Positions 44,344 to 53,474 of a DNA stretch of 64,000 bases are shown here, in pieces. The stretch is from assembly GCF_022844465.1 (NCBI RefSeq), contig NZ_JALHLP010000002.1, positions 310,001 through 374,000 of the forward strand. Direction: 5' to 3'. The position numbers were made by a program, and so were the translations under genes. This stretch comes from Bradyrhizobium sp. (GTDB lineage Bacteria > Pseudomonadota > Alphaproteobacteria > Rhizobiales > Xanthobacteraceae). The notes beneath the pieces are model-generated. The model saw only the letters and a program-made list of their open reading frames with translations. It searched no databases and was not told the origin of the DNA. Every line of letters begins with the position of its first letter. Within the stretch, counting starts at the first letter, position 1.

Positions 44344-44985
44344 ATGGTCGGTTTTCCGCTGCTTCTGATTCCGCTCGCGATCTACAACATCATCGTCTTC
44401 CTGATGCCCGGCGTTTCCTTCACCGATCCGCTGGTGAGGCTGACATTGATGTCAGGCGCGATCTGGACGGTGACGCTGAGCGACGTGCTGCTCACCCTCG
44501 CTATCCTGCTGCTGCTCTCCGAAGTCGTCAAAGGCGCGCGCCCCGGCGCCAAATATCTCACCGACCACCTGCTCTCGCTGATCGTGTTTTCGGCGGCGGC
44601 AGCGGAGTTCGTGCTGTGGCGGGAGTTCGGCACCTCGACCTTCTTCCTGCTGACGGCGCTGGCGCTGGTGGATTTCTTGTCCGGCCTGGCGCTGCGGACC
44701 CGGCGTCGCTCCGTTGCGGCAGCGCCTTTGCCTGTGGCTCAGGGTCCCGGCAAGGTCGTGGCGCCGGCCGACGATCCGCCATTCGAGCCAGCCGCACCCC
44801 CGGCGCCGATGCCCGCGCCTTCCGCTCCGATAGCCTCGGTCACCGAACCCGGGCCGCTGGACTACCCCGAGCCGAAATCGGTTCATCCTGCCGCCACGCC
44901 CAATCCTGGCTCGCAGGAAGTCGCTTCGCCGGGACTGCAGCCGGGCTCAGGCTCGCCTTCCGCTCCGGATAGACCTCAACGCTAG
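44344..44985 (+). CDS. Hypothetical membrane protein with proline-rich tail
   Basis: A 213-residue protein. The first 120 residues have four hydrophobic segments (for example LLLIPLAIYNIIVFLM and FFLLTALALVDFLSGLAL) and a conserved-looking EVVKGARPGAKYLTDHLLSL between them. The last 95 residues are rich in proline, alanine and serine and are probably disordered. I do not recognise a named family. The ATG at 44344 is 134 bases after rpmF, so a shared transcript is possible. Its stop codon at 44983-44985 overlaps the stop of the convergent small gene. Confidence 0.75.
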   Translation: MVGFPLLLIPLAIYNIIVFLMPGVSFTDPLVRLTLMSGAIWTVTLSDVLLTLAILLLLSEVVKGARPGAKYLTDHLLSLIVFSAAAAEFVLWREFGTSTFFLLTALALVDFLSGLALRTRRRSVAAAPLPVAQGPGKVVAPADDPPFEPAAPPAPMPAPSAPIASVTEPGPLDYPEPKSVHPAATPNPGSQEVASPGLQPGSGSPSAPDRPQR

Positions 44986-45269
44986 ATCGTTTGCCGCGTT
45001 CGGAAGCCGATGCCATAGAGGCGCGTCTGGCTGGCACCGTAGGCGGTCTGAGCATCGGCCGGCGAAGCTCGCCGCAGGTTGCGGGTCTGCGGCGCCTGTT
45101 CGGCGGTCGCGATCAGGTGGGCCAGGAAGCATGGGTCGGGCCGCGTCAAGGCTGGTCTCGGCGACCAGGGCGCCGACCGGGTCAGCGGCACCAGTTCGAC
45201 ACAAGCCGGCTCGTCGAGGCTGACGACCTCACCCTGGTGCGTCCGATCTGGTCCATCGAGAACTCGCAT
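44982..45269 (-). CDS. Small conserved hypothetical protein
   Basis: A 95-residue protein without membrane segment. LIATAEQAPQTRNLRRASPADAQ is a stretch I recall from small uncharacterised proteins of rhizobia. The stop shares the CTAG at 44982-44985 with the stop of the convergent gene. AGGATG precedes the ATG at 45269. The sequence is basic at the C-terminus and rich in R, A and P. No domain can be assigned, and an accidental frame cannot be excluded in such GC-rich DNA. Confidence 0.6.
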   Translation of the reverse strand: MRVLDGPDRTHQGEVVSLDEPACVELVPLTRSAPWSPRPALTRPDPCFLAHLIATAEQAPQTRNLRRASPADAQTAYGASQTRLYGIGFRTRQTI

Positions 45270-45369
45270 TGCACATCCTGACCGGCTGACCTGTCACATT
45301 CTGGGACGTTAATTCCCACTGCGACCTGGTCCTCGCAAGGCCCGTGCCGATGCGGTTCGGCCTGCAAAG

Positions 45370-45388
45370 CGGGGGCGGGACGCCCCCG
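45370..45388. other. Strong hairpin upstream of the GGDEF-EAL gene
   Basis: CGGGGGCG and CGCCCCCG pair as an 8-bp stem around GGA. No T-run follows on the plus strand, so it is not a classical terminator. It lies 111 bases before the ATG at 45499, in a 229-base gap between divergently transcribed genes. Confidence 0.4.
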
Positions 45389-45498
45389 AAACGTGGTTTC
45401 CGGATTGTTTATCAACTTTACCTAGTCTCTGATTCGAATGGGCCCGTATCCTCAGCGTGCGGGAATCACCCGCCGCTGTCCCGAATCGAGGCGACCTG

Positions 45499-47190
45499 AT
45501 GTCCGCTGTCCCGCACCTCTCCAGCATCCTGGCTTCGGTCGGGCAGGCAGCCTTTGTCTGGGATCTGGCGACCGACACCATCGCCTGGAGCGACAATGCC
45601 GGCTCGATCTTCAGCGATATTCCGCGGGAAACGCTGGCAAGCGGCACCGGGTTTGCCAGCCTGATCGAGCCGAAGCGGTCAATTCGCTCGGACGCACTCA
45701 GCCAATCCGCTCCCCCCCGCGGCGGCGAGGGAGCCTTCTACCGCATCGAATATGGCGTGCGGATATCGACCTCCGTGCCCGTGATCTGGATCGAGGAAAC
45801 CGGTTGCTGGTTTGCCGGAAGCGACGGCAAGCCGGCGCGTGCGCAAGGCATCGTTCGCGTCAACAATGAGCGCCACGCCCGCGACGAGCAACTGATGCGG
45901 CTGTCGCGGCACGATCCGCTCACCGGCGAACTCAACCGCACCCATTTGGTCGCGGCGCTGGCGGAAACCATCGAGGCGACCACGCGCGCGCGGTCGGTCT
46001 GCGCCTTCATGCTGATCGGAATCGACCATCTGGCGCGCGTCAACGACGCGTTCGGTTTCGACGTCGCGGACGCCGTGATCGCGGAAGTCGGAAAGCGTCT
46101 CCGGGCCCGGCTGCGCGGCGGGGACGTGCTCGGACGGTTCTCCGGCAACAAGTTCGGGCTGATACTGCGGAACTGCACCGTCGACGACACCAATGTTGCG
46201 GCCGAACGTTTCCTGACCGGCGTTCGCGACGAGGTGATTCCAACCAGTTCCGGGCCCGTCTCGGTCACGGTATCGATCGGCGCGATCAGCATGCCGCGCC
46301 ACGCCCGCAGCGCCGATGAGGCAGTGAGCCGCGCCCAGGAAACGCTCGATGCCGCCAAGCGCCGCCGTGCGGGTTCGTTCTCGCTGTGGCGCCCGAATGC
46401 CGAGCGCGACGCCCAGCGCCGCGTCAACATCCGCGTAACCGACGAAATCGTCACCGCCCTGAACGAGCGGCGGATCGTCACGGCGTTTGAGCCGGTCGTC
46501 GATGCGCGCTCGCGGCAGCCGGCATTCTACGAGTGCCTGGTGCGAATGGTGCAGGAGGACGGCGAGGCGCTGCTGGCGCCGGACATCGTGCCGGTCGCCG
46601 AACGCCTCGGCTTGATCCGGCTGGTGGATCATCGCGTGCTCGAACTCGCGGTCGCCGAACTCGCGGCCTCGCCGAACGTGCGGCTGAGCCTGAACATTTC
46701 GCCCCACACCACGATGGATCCGGACTGGTTGACATCGGTCGAATCGCTGATGCAGTCGTATCCCGGCGTCGGCGAGCGGTTGATCGTCGAAATCACGGAA
46801 ACGATTGCGATCCAGGATATCGACGAAATCAGGGACTTCATCGGCCGCCTCAAGGGTTTCGGGAGCCGGATCGCGATCGACGATTTCGGCGCCGGCTACA
46901 CCTCGTTCCGGAACTTGCGCAAACTCGGCGTCGACATCGTCAAGATCGACGGCGCCATCGTGCAGAACATCGCCCGTTCCCAGGACGATCGGGCCTTCGT
47001 GCAGACGTTGATCGATCTGGCCCGCCGGCTGCACATCAAGACGGTGGCGGAATGGGTCCAGGACGAGGAAGCCGCCGCGATGCTGCGGGAATGGGGCTGC
47101 GACTACATTCAGGGCCGCCTCACAGGGCTCGCCTCGCCGCAGCGGCCGTGGAGCGCGGCGGCGGATACGGTACTGCCGGCGGCGGGCTGA
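45499..47190 (+). CDS. PAS-GGDEF-EAL protein with degenerate cyclase site
   Basis: A 563-residue cyclic-di-GMP signalling protein. Residues 10-120 look like a PAS sensor. The GGDEF domain (135-290) has SGNKF at 215-219 in place of GGDEF, so diguanylate cyclase activity is unlikely. The EAL domain (320-545) keeps its key residues: the glutamate in YECLVRM (ECL at 345-347), the asparagine in LSLNISPH, the glutamate in IEITET, the aspartates in IDDFGAGYTS, the lysine in VKIDG and AEWVQ. It is therefore probably a phosphodiesterase, perhaps regulated by GTP bound to the silent GGDEF domain. There is no membrane segment. Confidence 0.88.
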   Translation: MSAVPHLSSILASVGQAAFVWDLATDTIAWSDNAGSIFSDIPRETLASGTGFASLIEPKRSIRSDALSQSAPPRGGEGAFYRIEYGVRISTSVPVIWIEETGCWFAGSDGKPARAQGIVRVNNERHARDEQLMRLSRHDPLTGELNRTHLVAALAETIEATTRARSVCAFMLIGIDHLARVNDAFGFDVADAVIAEVGKRLRARLRGGDVLGRFSGNKFGLILRNCTVDDTNVAAERFLTGVRDEVIPTSSGPVSVTVSIGAISMPRHARSADEAVSRAQETLDAAKRRRAGSFSLWRPNAERDAQRRVNIRVTDEIVTALNERRIVTAFEPVVDARSRQPAFYECLVRMVQEDGEALLAPDIVPVAERLGLIRLVDHRVLELAVAELAASPNVRLSLNISPHTTMDPDWLTSVESLMQSYPGVGERLIVEITETIAIQDIDEIRDFIGRLKGFGSRIAIDDFGAGYTSFRNLRKLGVDIVKIDGAIVQNIARSQDDRAFVQTLIDLARRLHIKTVAEWVQDEEAAAMLREWGCDYIQGRLTGLASPQRPWSAAADTVLPAAG

Positions 47191-47208
47191 CCAGCCGGCA
47201 TACCCAGG

Positions 47209-47919
47209 TCAAGATGCCACGCCGTCGGCCGCGGCAACCGCCTCCTTCTGCACCTGACCGTCAACCACGTGAATGCGGCGATGCATCTGTGCTGCGAGAT
47301 TGAGATCGTGGGTGACCGCGACCACGGTCTTGCCGTCCAGCGCCACCAGGTCGCGGAGAATGCCGAACACCTGCGCGGTGGAAACCGAATCGAGGCTCCC
47401 GGTCGGCTCGTCCGCGAGAATGACGGGTGGGTCGTTGGCGAGCGCGCGGGCGACCGCCACCCGCTGCCGCTGCCCGCCTGACAACTGGTCAGGCGTCTTG
47501 CGGCGGTGATCGCCCAGTCCAAGCGATCCCAGCAACTCCTCGGCGCGGGCCGTGATCGCGCGCGGCGACAGCCGGCCCTGGGCGCGCATCGGCAACGCGA
47601 CGTTCTCGGTGATGCTGAATTCCGGGAGCAGAAAGTGAAACTGAAACACGAAGCCGAGCCGGGCGAGCCGCACCTCGGCCCGCTCGTCCTCGGTCATGGC
47701 GGTGGTGGAGCGGCCATCGATCAGCACATCGCCGCTGGTCGGCAGGTCAAGCAGTCCCAGCAGATACAGCAGCGAGGACTTGCCCGAGCCGGACGGCCCG
47801 GTGATGGCGATGAACTCCCGCGGCATGATCGCGAGGTCGATATCCCGAACCAGCGTCACCGGCACCACCCCGGCGAGGGTCTTGGTCACGCGCCGCGCCT
47901 CGATCAGCGGCGCGCTCAT
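47209..47919 (-). CDS. ABC exporter ATPase, LolD/MacB-like
   Basis: A 236-residue ABC ATPase of the MacB/LolD/DevA class. Walker A is GPSGSGKSSLL, the signature LSGGQRQRVAVARAL and Walker B VILADEPTGSLD. The Q-loop region FVFQFHFLLPEFSITENVALP is typical of this mechanotransmission type. It overlaps the permease gene by four bases (ATGA at 47916-47919). It is the last gene of the operon adaptor-permease-ATPase on the minus strand. Confidence 0.9.
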   Translation of the reverse strand: MSAPLIEARRVTKTLAGVVPVTLVRDIDLAIMPREFIAITGPSGSGKSSLLYLLGLLDLPTSGDVLIDGRSTTAMTEDERAEVRLARLGFVFQFHFLLPEFSITENVALPMRAQGRLSPRAITARAEELLGSLGLGDHRRKTPDQLSGGQRQRVAVARALANDPPVILADEPTGSLDSVSTAQVFGILRDLVALDGKTVVAVTHDLNLAAQMHRRIHVVDGQVQKEAVAAADGVAS

Positions 47920-49151
47920 GTGGCGCCCCGGATGATGTCGACGGGATGCAGGCGCGCCGCGGCGCGCGCCGGGAAGTAACCTGCAACCAGGCTGGAGAGC
48001 AGCGCGACCGCGGTCGCCAGCAGATAGTGCTTCACCGAATAGATCACCGGCAGGTGGTTGTAGTCGGAGAACGGCGTCTTGAATTCAAGCGAGGCAAGGC
48101 CGCGGGTCAAGAGATAGCCGAAGATCCATCCGAGCGCGGCCCCGACAAACCCGACCAGCAGCGCCTCAAGGATAAAGATCGCGCGGATGGTCTGGTCGCG
48201 GAACCCCAGCGACTTCAGGATCGCGATGTCGCGCGTCTTCTCATGGGTGATGGTGGAGATGATGTTGTAGGTGCCGAAGCTCGCGACCAGCAGGATGGCG
48301 CCGACGATGGTGTACATCAGCACATTCCGCAGCGTGATAGCGGAGAGCAGGTCCTCCTGGGCTTCCTGCCACGAGATCGAGCGATAGCCGGTCTGTTCGC
48401 CGATGCGCTCGCTGATCAGGCGCGCCCCCATTGGGTCGCGGGTGCGCACGCGGATTTCGTTGACGACGCCGGTCTGCTTTTCCAGCACCTGGGCGGTCTT
48501 CAGCAGCACATAGCCCGTGGTTTCGTCCGTCATCCGGAAACCGGAATGGAAGGTGCCGACCACCGTGGCGCTCATATTGACGCCTTCGGCCGAGGTGAGC
48601 GTAATGTGGGAATTGACGCGGGCGCCGATCTTGGCGGCCAGCCGGTCGCCGAGCAGAATCGCGTTGGAGGACCGGTAGAGCGAGTGCAGCGATCCCTGCC
48701 GCATGTGGTTCGGCAGGTTGGAGACATCGGCCTCGGTACGGGGATCGATGCCGATGATCGATATGGTGATGTTGCGGCCGGCGAACCGCAGCACCGCCTT
48801 TGACTGCACCGACGGCGTCAGCGTGCCGGGAACCCAGGTCTGCAGCGAGGCAATCGTGGCCATCGGATTCTTGATGCCGGGCCGCCGCACCTCCGGGGTC
48901 AGGCCGTGGAACTCGGCCGCCGCATAGCTGATGTCGGCGGGTTGCCGGTTCGGCTCGCGCAACTCGTCGGTCACGGAAATATGCGGCAGGGCGTCGACCA
49001 GGGTGCGAATAAAGTCGTCCTGCGAACCCTCCATCATCGCCGCCATCATGATGGAAAAGCCGACCCCGGTCATGACGCCGGCGATCGCCACGAGGGTCTG
49101 GCGCGCGCGGTAGCGGACGTGGGTCCAGGCGATGGTCGCGATCAGCTTCAA
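47916..49151 (-). CDS. ABC exporter permease, MacB/DevC-like (FtsX family)
   Basis: A 411-residue permease with the FtsX topology: one N-terminal helix (TLVAIAGVMTGVGFSIMMAA), a periplasmic domain of about 225 residues, then three helices near the C-terminus. Such pumps use ATP to move periplasmic substrates through an adaptor and an outer-membrane channel and do not carry substrate through the membrane themselves. The start is TTG at 49151, overlapping the stop of the adaptor gene by four bases with GAAGG upstream. A longer frame to 49229 would run far into the adaptor gene. Confidence 0.88.
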   Translation of the reverse strand: MKLIATIAWTHVRYRARQTLVAIAGVMTGVGFSIMMAAMMEGSQDDFIRTLVDALPHISVTDELREPNRQPADISYAAAEFHGLTPEVRRPGIKNPMATIASLQTWVPGTLTPSVQSKAVLRFAGRNITISIIGIDPRTEADVSNLPNHMRQGSLHSLYRSSNAILLGDRLAAKIGARVNSHITLTSAEGVNMSATVVGTFHSGFRMTDETTGYVLLKTAQVLEKQTGVVNEIRVRTRDPMGARLISERIGEQTGYRSISWQEAQEDLLSAITLRNVLMYTIVGAILLVASFGTYNIISTITHEKTRDIAILKSLGFRDQTIRAIFILEALLVGFVGAALGWIFGYLLTRGLASLEFKTPFSDYNHLPVIYSVKHYLLATAVALLSSLVAGYFPARAAARLHPVDIIRGAT

Positions 49152-50233
49152 GGCGCCTTCGTCTCCACCGGCGCGGTCCGTACCCGGAACCCGTTCTTGA
49201 TGTTGGCGGTCGCGGGCGAAGCGACCCATTCGCCCTCGCTCACGCCCTGCAGGATCTCCACGAAGCCGGTGCCGCGGATGCCGATCTCGACCTTGCGCAG
49301 CCGCGCATGGCCGTCTTCGACAGCGAACAGATTGTTGTTGACCACGGCGTTGGCGGGGACGAGAACGACGTCGGGTTTTTCGCGGCTGACGATGTTGGCC
49401 TCGACGCTCATGCCGACCCGCAGCGGCGTATCGTCAGGCAAGCCGATCCTGACGCGGAACGTCTTGGAGACGGGGTCGCCGGCGGGCGTGATCTGCTTGA
49501 CGGCCCCCGGCAACACCTGGCCGGCAAACGCGTCGGTACGCAGCAATGCCTTCTGGCCGACCTTAACCCGGGGGATGTCCTCCTCATTGACGTCGGCGAC
49601 CACCCATAGCGGCTTCTCAAGCCCGATGCGGTAGAGGATCGTGCCGGGTTCGACCATGTCCCCGACCTCGCCGTCCTCCTTCAGAACGGTCCCGTCCATC
49701 GGCGCCACCAGCTTGTAATACTCAAGCCGCTGCGCCTGGGCCGCAATCTGCGCCCTGACGCGCGCCAGGTCGCTTTCGGATTTCTGGAAGGCCTGGGAGG
49801 TCGCAACCCCGCGCGACAGCAATTGCGACTGGCGGTCGAACTCTCGCCGTTGGAACTCCTCCTGTGCATTCAGGTCGTTCAGCGTCGCCAGTGCTTCCTT
49901 GTCGTCCAGCCGCGCCAGAATATCGCCGCGCTTGACGGCCTTGCCCTCGCATCGGCAACGCTCGATGATCCGACCGCGAACCAGCGGCGTCGAACGCGAC
50001 CATGTCTCGGGTTCGACCGATCCGGTTGCGTAAACGATCTCCGCGGCCGCGCCGCGCACCACGCGCGCTACCGTGATGGTCGGGCCCTGCAAGAGCCACC
50101 AGGTGAAGGCGAGCGCCGCAGCCGCGAACAGGACTGCGCTCGCCAGCTTCCAGGAAAGCTTGCGGCGATTCCTGGACGGCAGGTCGCTTGCGGCCGCCAG
50201 CGGCGGCGCGTTGGTTGAAAGGCGCATGTCCAT
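49148..50233 (-). CDS. Periplasmic adaptor subunit, MacA/DevB-like
   Basis: A 361-residue membrane fusion protein. A short cytoplasmic start and one membrane helix (ASAVLFAAAALAFTWWLL) are followed by split lipoyl, hairpin and beta-barrel domains; GRIIERCRCEGKAVKRGDIL and PMDGTVLKEDGEVGDMVEPG are the lipoyl halves. Its hairpin is short (about 75 residues), as in MacA/DevB partners of ABC permeases. It is first in the operon. ATG codons occur at 50233 and 50227; I give the first. The substrate may be a lipid, peptide or glycolipid, which is not decided by the sequence. Confidence 0.87.
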   Translation of the reverse strand: MDMRLSTNAPPLAAASDLPSRNRRKLSWKLASAVLFAAAALAFTWWLLQGPTITVARVVRGAAAEIVYATGSVEPETWSRSTPLVRGRIIERCRCEGKAVKRGDILARLDDKEALATLNDLNAQEEFQRREFDRQSQLLSRGVATSQAFQKSESDLARVRAQIAAQAQRLEYYKLVAPMDGTVLKEDGEVGDMVEPGTILYRIGLEKPLWVVADVNEEDIPRVKVGQKALLRTDAFAGQVLPGAVKQITPAGDPVSKTFRVRIGLPDDTPLRVGMSVEANIVSREKPDVVLVPANAVVNNNLFAVEDGHARLRKVEIGIRGTGFVEILQGVSEGEWVASPATANIKNGFRVRTAPVETKAP

Positions 50234-50364
50234 CAAGGCAATGTTGCAGCGAGGCCGGTCTAGCTGCTTGATTCAGGTCAATCAGGCCAAGCCGGCTTGA
50301 CGATCCCTTGACAACCTCTTGGCTCGAAATCGCAGAACAATCGACGGCGCGGCGCGCGCTCGCG

Positions 50365-50964
50365 CTACGCTTCCTTCTTCGGTTCTTTCGACATGCGCTC
50401 AAGGCGGTCCTGCATCACCTTCATCTGGCGGCGAAGGTCGTCGATGTTGTCGCCGTCAGCCGCGGGTTCCGGGATCTTCTCCGGTTCGGGTGCGCTGGAT
50501 CCGGCGCGCGGCGGTACGAACGGCTTGAACATCGCGAAGGTCTGCTGAAACAATTCCATGTTGCGGCGGACGTGTTCTTCGAGCGGCGCAAACGGCGTAC
50601 CGCTGAAGGTGTTGGTGAGCTGCGTGCGGAATTTTTCCTGCTCGCGCGTCAGCATGTCGATCGACTGCTCCAGATATTTCGGCACCACCATCTGCATGCT
50701 GTCGCCGTAGAAGCGGATCAGTTGGCGGAGAAAGGTGGTGGGCAGGAGATTCTGGCCGGCCTTGTTCTCCTGCTCGAAGATGATCTGGGCCAGCACCGAG
50801 CGGGTGATGTCGTCCCCGGTCTTGGCGTCATAGACCAGGAAATCTTCACCGTTCTTCACCATCGCCGCGAGATCCTCGAGCGTCACATAGGTGCTGGTGC
50901 CGGTATTATAGAGCCGCCGGTTTGCGTATTTCTTGATCGTGGTAGGTTGGTCTGACTTTGCCAT
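50365..50964 (-). CDS. phaR: Polyhydroxyalkanoate synthesis repressor PhaR
   Basis: A 199-residue regulator that binds both PHB and DNA and represses phasin and PHB genes when no polymer is present. The N-terminal DNA-binding domain starts TTIKKYANRRLYNTGTSTYV and the PHB-accumulation regulatory domain follows (DITRSVLAQIIFEQENK). The C-terminal helix ends in a coiled-coil-like DDLRRQMKVMQDRLERM. It is divergent from phaA across 300 bases, the common arrangement in rhizobia. Confidence 0.94.
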   Translation of the reverse strand: MAKSDQPTTIKKYANRRLYNTGTSTYVTLEDLAAMVKNGEDFLVYDAKTGDDITRSVLAQIIFEQENKAGQNLLPTTFLRQLIRFYGDSMQMVVPKYLEQSIDMLTREQEKFRTQLTNTFSGTPFAPLEEHVRRNMELFQQTFAMFKPFVPPRAGSSAPEPEKIPEPAADGDNIDDLRRQMKVMQDRLERMSKEPKKEA

Positions 50965-51264
50965 GGCTCACACACCGACACCGAGAGCGGGGAACCCGGC
51001 GGCAACGCCGACGGGCAGACGAGCAGCGCATCGCAACAAAGTAAGCATTTTCAATCTGGTTCGGCTACCGTTTTGTGCAGCACGGTTAATGCCAAGGCAT
51101 GGACGCTGCTGCGGAAACCCCGCCTGGTCAATTTGAATGCACCGCCGCAGGATTTCGGCTCCTGGCCGATTGACATGGGTCAATGAGGTTAACAGGATAA
51201 GGGGAGAGACAGGCACGCCATCCGGCCGCCCGCCGTCGAAGAACCGCAACCCTAGGAGATGTCC
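50965..51264. other. phaR-phaA divergent regulatory region
   Basis: No gene is supported. It contains GTGCAGCAC at 51075-51083, a small palindrome whose complement contains TGCTGCAC, the same half-site as in front of the esterase gene at 3145-3158. A TGCTGCGGAAAC stretch lies near 51109. AGGAG at 51254-51258 is the phaA ribosome site. PhaR autoregulation from here is plausible, but the match to a full CTGC-N3-GCAG site is weak. Confidence 0.4.
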
Positions 51265-52443
<1,179 letters not shown>

Positions 52444-52514
52444 TAATGGGGCAAGCGACCGGTTGAATGATGAAAAGATCAACTGTCAGCCGCGGCTCGA
52501 ATTGCTGAAGATGG

Positions 52515-52542
52515 AATGCCCGGTCTCGCGCCGGGCATTTTC
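52515..52542 (+). terminator. Terminator-like hairpin between phaA and phaB
   Basis: AATGCCCGG (52515-52523) and CCGGGCATT (52531-52539) form a perfect 9-bp stem with a 7-base loop, followed by TTTC. The T-run is short but the stem is strong. It lies 72 bases past the phaA stop and 105 bases before phaB. Confidence 0.7.
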
Positions 52543-52646
52543 ATCTCGGCAGAGTTCCGGGCAACGCTCCAGACTCAAATTGAGATTAGTCAACAAGACC
52601 GCGACAATTCCGGCGTACAGGGAAACACCATCAGGGAGAACTTGAT

Positions 52647-53372
52647 ATGGCGCGTGTGGCATTGGTAACCGGCGGGACGAGAGGCATCGGCGCGGCGATC
52701 AGCAAATCGCTGAAGGCGGCGGGCTACAAGGTAGCGGCGAGCTATGCCGGCAACGACGCCGCCGCCGAGAAGTTCAAGTCCGAGACCGGCATCCCCGTCT
52801 ATAAGTGGGACGTCAGCTCGTTCGACGCCTGCGCCGCCGGCGTCAAGCAGGTCGAGGCCGAGCTTGGGCCGGTCGATATCCTCGTCAACAATGCCGGCAT
52901 CACCAAGGATGGCGCCTTCCACAAGATGACGCTCGAGCAGTGGAACGCCGTCATCAACACCAATCTCGGCTCGCTGTTCAACATGACGCGCCAGGTGATC
53001 GAGGGCATGCGCGCCCGCAAGTTCGGCCGCGTCATCAACATCTCCTCGATCAACGGCCAGAAGGGCCAGTTCGGCCAGGTCAACTACTCGGCGGCGAAGG
53101 CCGGCGACATCGGCTTTACCAAGGCGCTGGCGCTGGAAACCGCCAGGGGCGGCATCACCGTCAATGCGATCTGCCCGGGCTACATCAACACCGAAATGGT
53201 GCAGGCGGTGCCGAAGGACGTGCTGGAGAAGAGCATCCTGCCGCTGATCCCGGTCAACCGCCTCGGCGAGCCCGAGGAAATCGCCCGCGCCGTGGTGTTT
53301 CTGGCAGCCGACGAGGCCGGCGGCATCACCGGCTCGACGATGTCGATCAATGGCGGGCAATATATGGTGTGA
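52647..53372 (+). CDS. phaB: Acetoacetyl-CoA reductase
   Basis: A 241-residue short-chain dehydrogenase that reduces acetoacetyl-CoA to (R)-3-hydroxybutyryl-CoA with NADPH for PHB synthesis. The cofactor loop is GGTRGIGAAI, NNAG follows in VNNAGITKDG, and the catalytic Ser-Tyr-Lys set is in NISSINGQKG and QVNYSAAKAG. AGGGAGA lies before the ATG at 52647. The PHB synthase phaC is not in the window. Confidence 0.95.
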   Translation: MARVALVTGGTRGIGAAISKSLKAAGYKVAASYAGNDAAAEKFKSETGIPVYKWDVSSFDACAAGVKQVEAELGPVDILVNNAGITKDGAFHKMTLEQWNAVINTNLGSLFNMTRQVIEGMRARKFGRVINISSINGQKGQFGQVNYSAAKAGDIGFTKALALETARGGITVNAICPGYINTEMVQAVPKDVLEKSILPLIPVNRLGEPEEIARAVVFLAADEAGGITGSTMSINGGQYMV

Positions 53373-53380
53373 TGACGCTT

Positions 53381-53468
53381 CGTCATTGCGAGGAGCGCTA
53401 GCGACGAAGCAGTCCATCCGCGCTATTCAAGCAAGAAGATGGATTGCTTCACTTCGTTCGCATTGACG
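53381..53468. repeat. Palindromic intergenic repeat before the EamA gene
   Basis: The left arm CGTCATTGCGAGGAGCGCTA...CAGTCCATC and the right arm GATGGATTGCTTC...TTCGCATTGACG are imperfect inverted copies. The core TCATTGCGAGGAGC...GACGAAGCAATCCAT is a frequent interspersed repeat in Bradyrhizobium-like genomes. Its right arm lies inside the upstream extension of the next frame, which supports the later start at 53475. Confidence 0.7.
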
Positions 53469-53474
53469 AAACCC

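Noticed and set aside
52463..52645. A 60-residue frame between phaA and phaB
   Set aside because: It contains the terminator-like hairpin and has no recognisable sequence.
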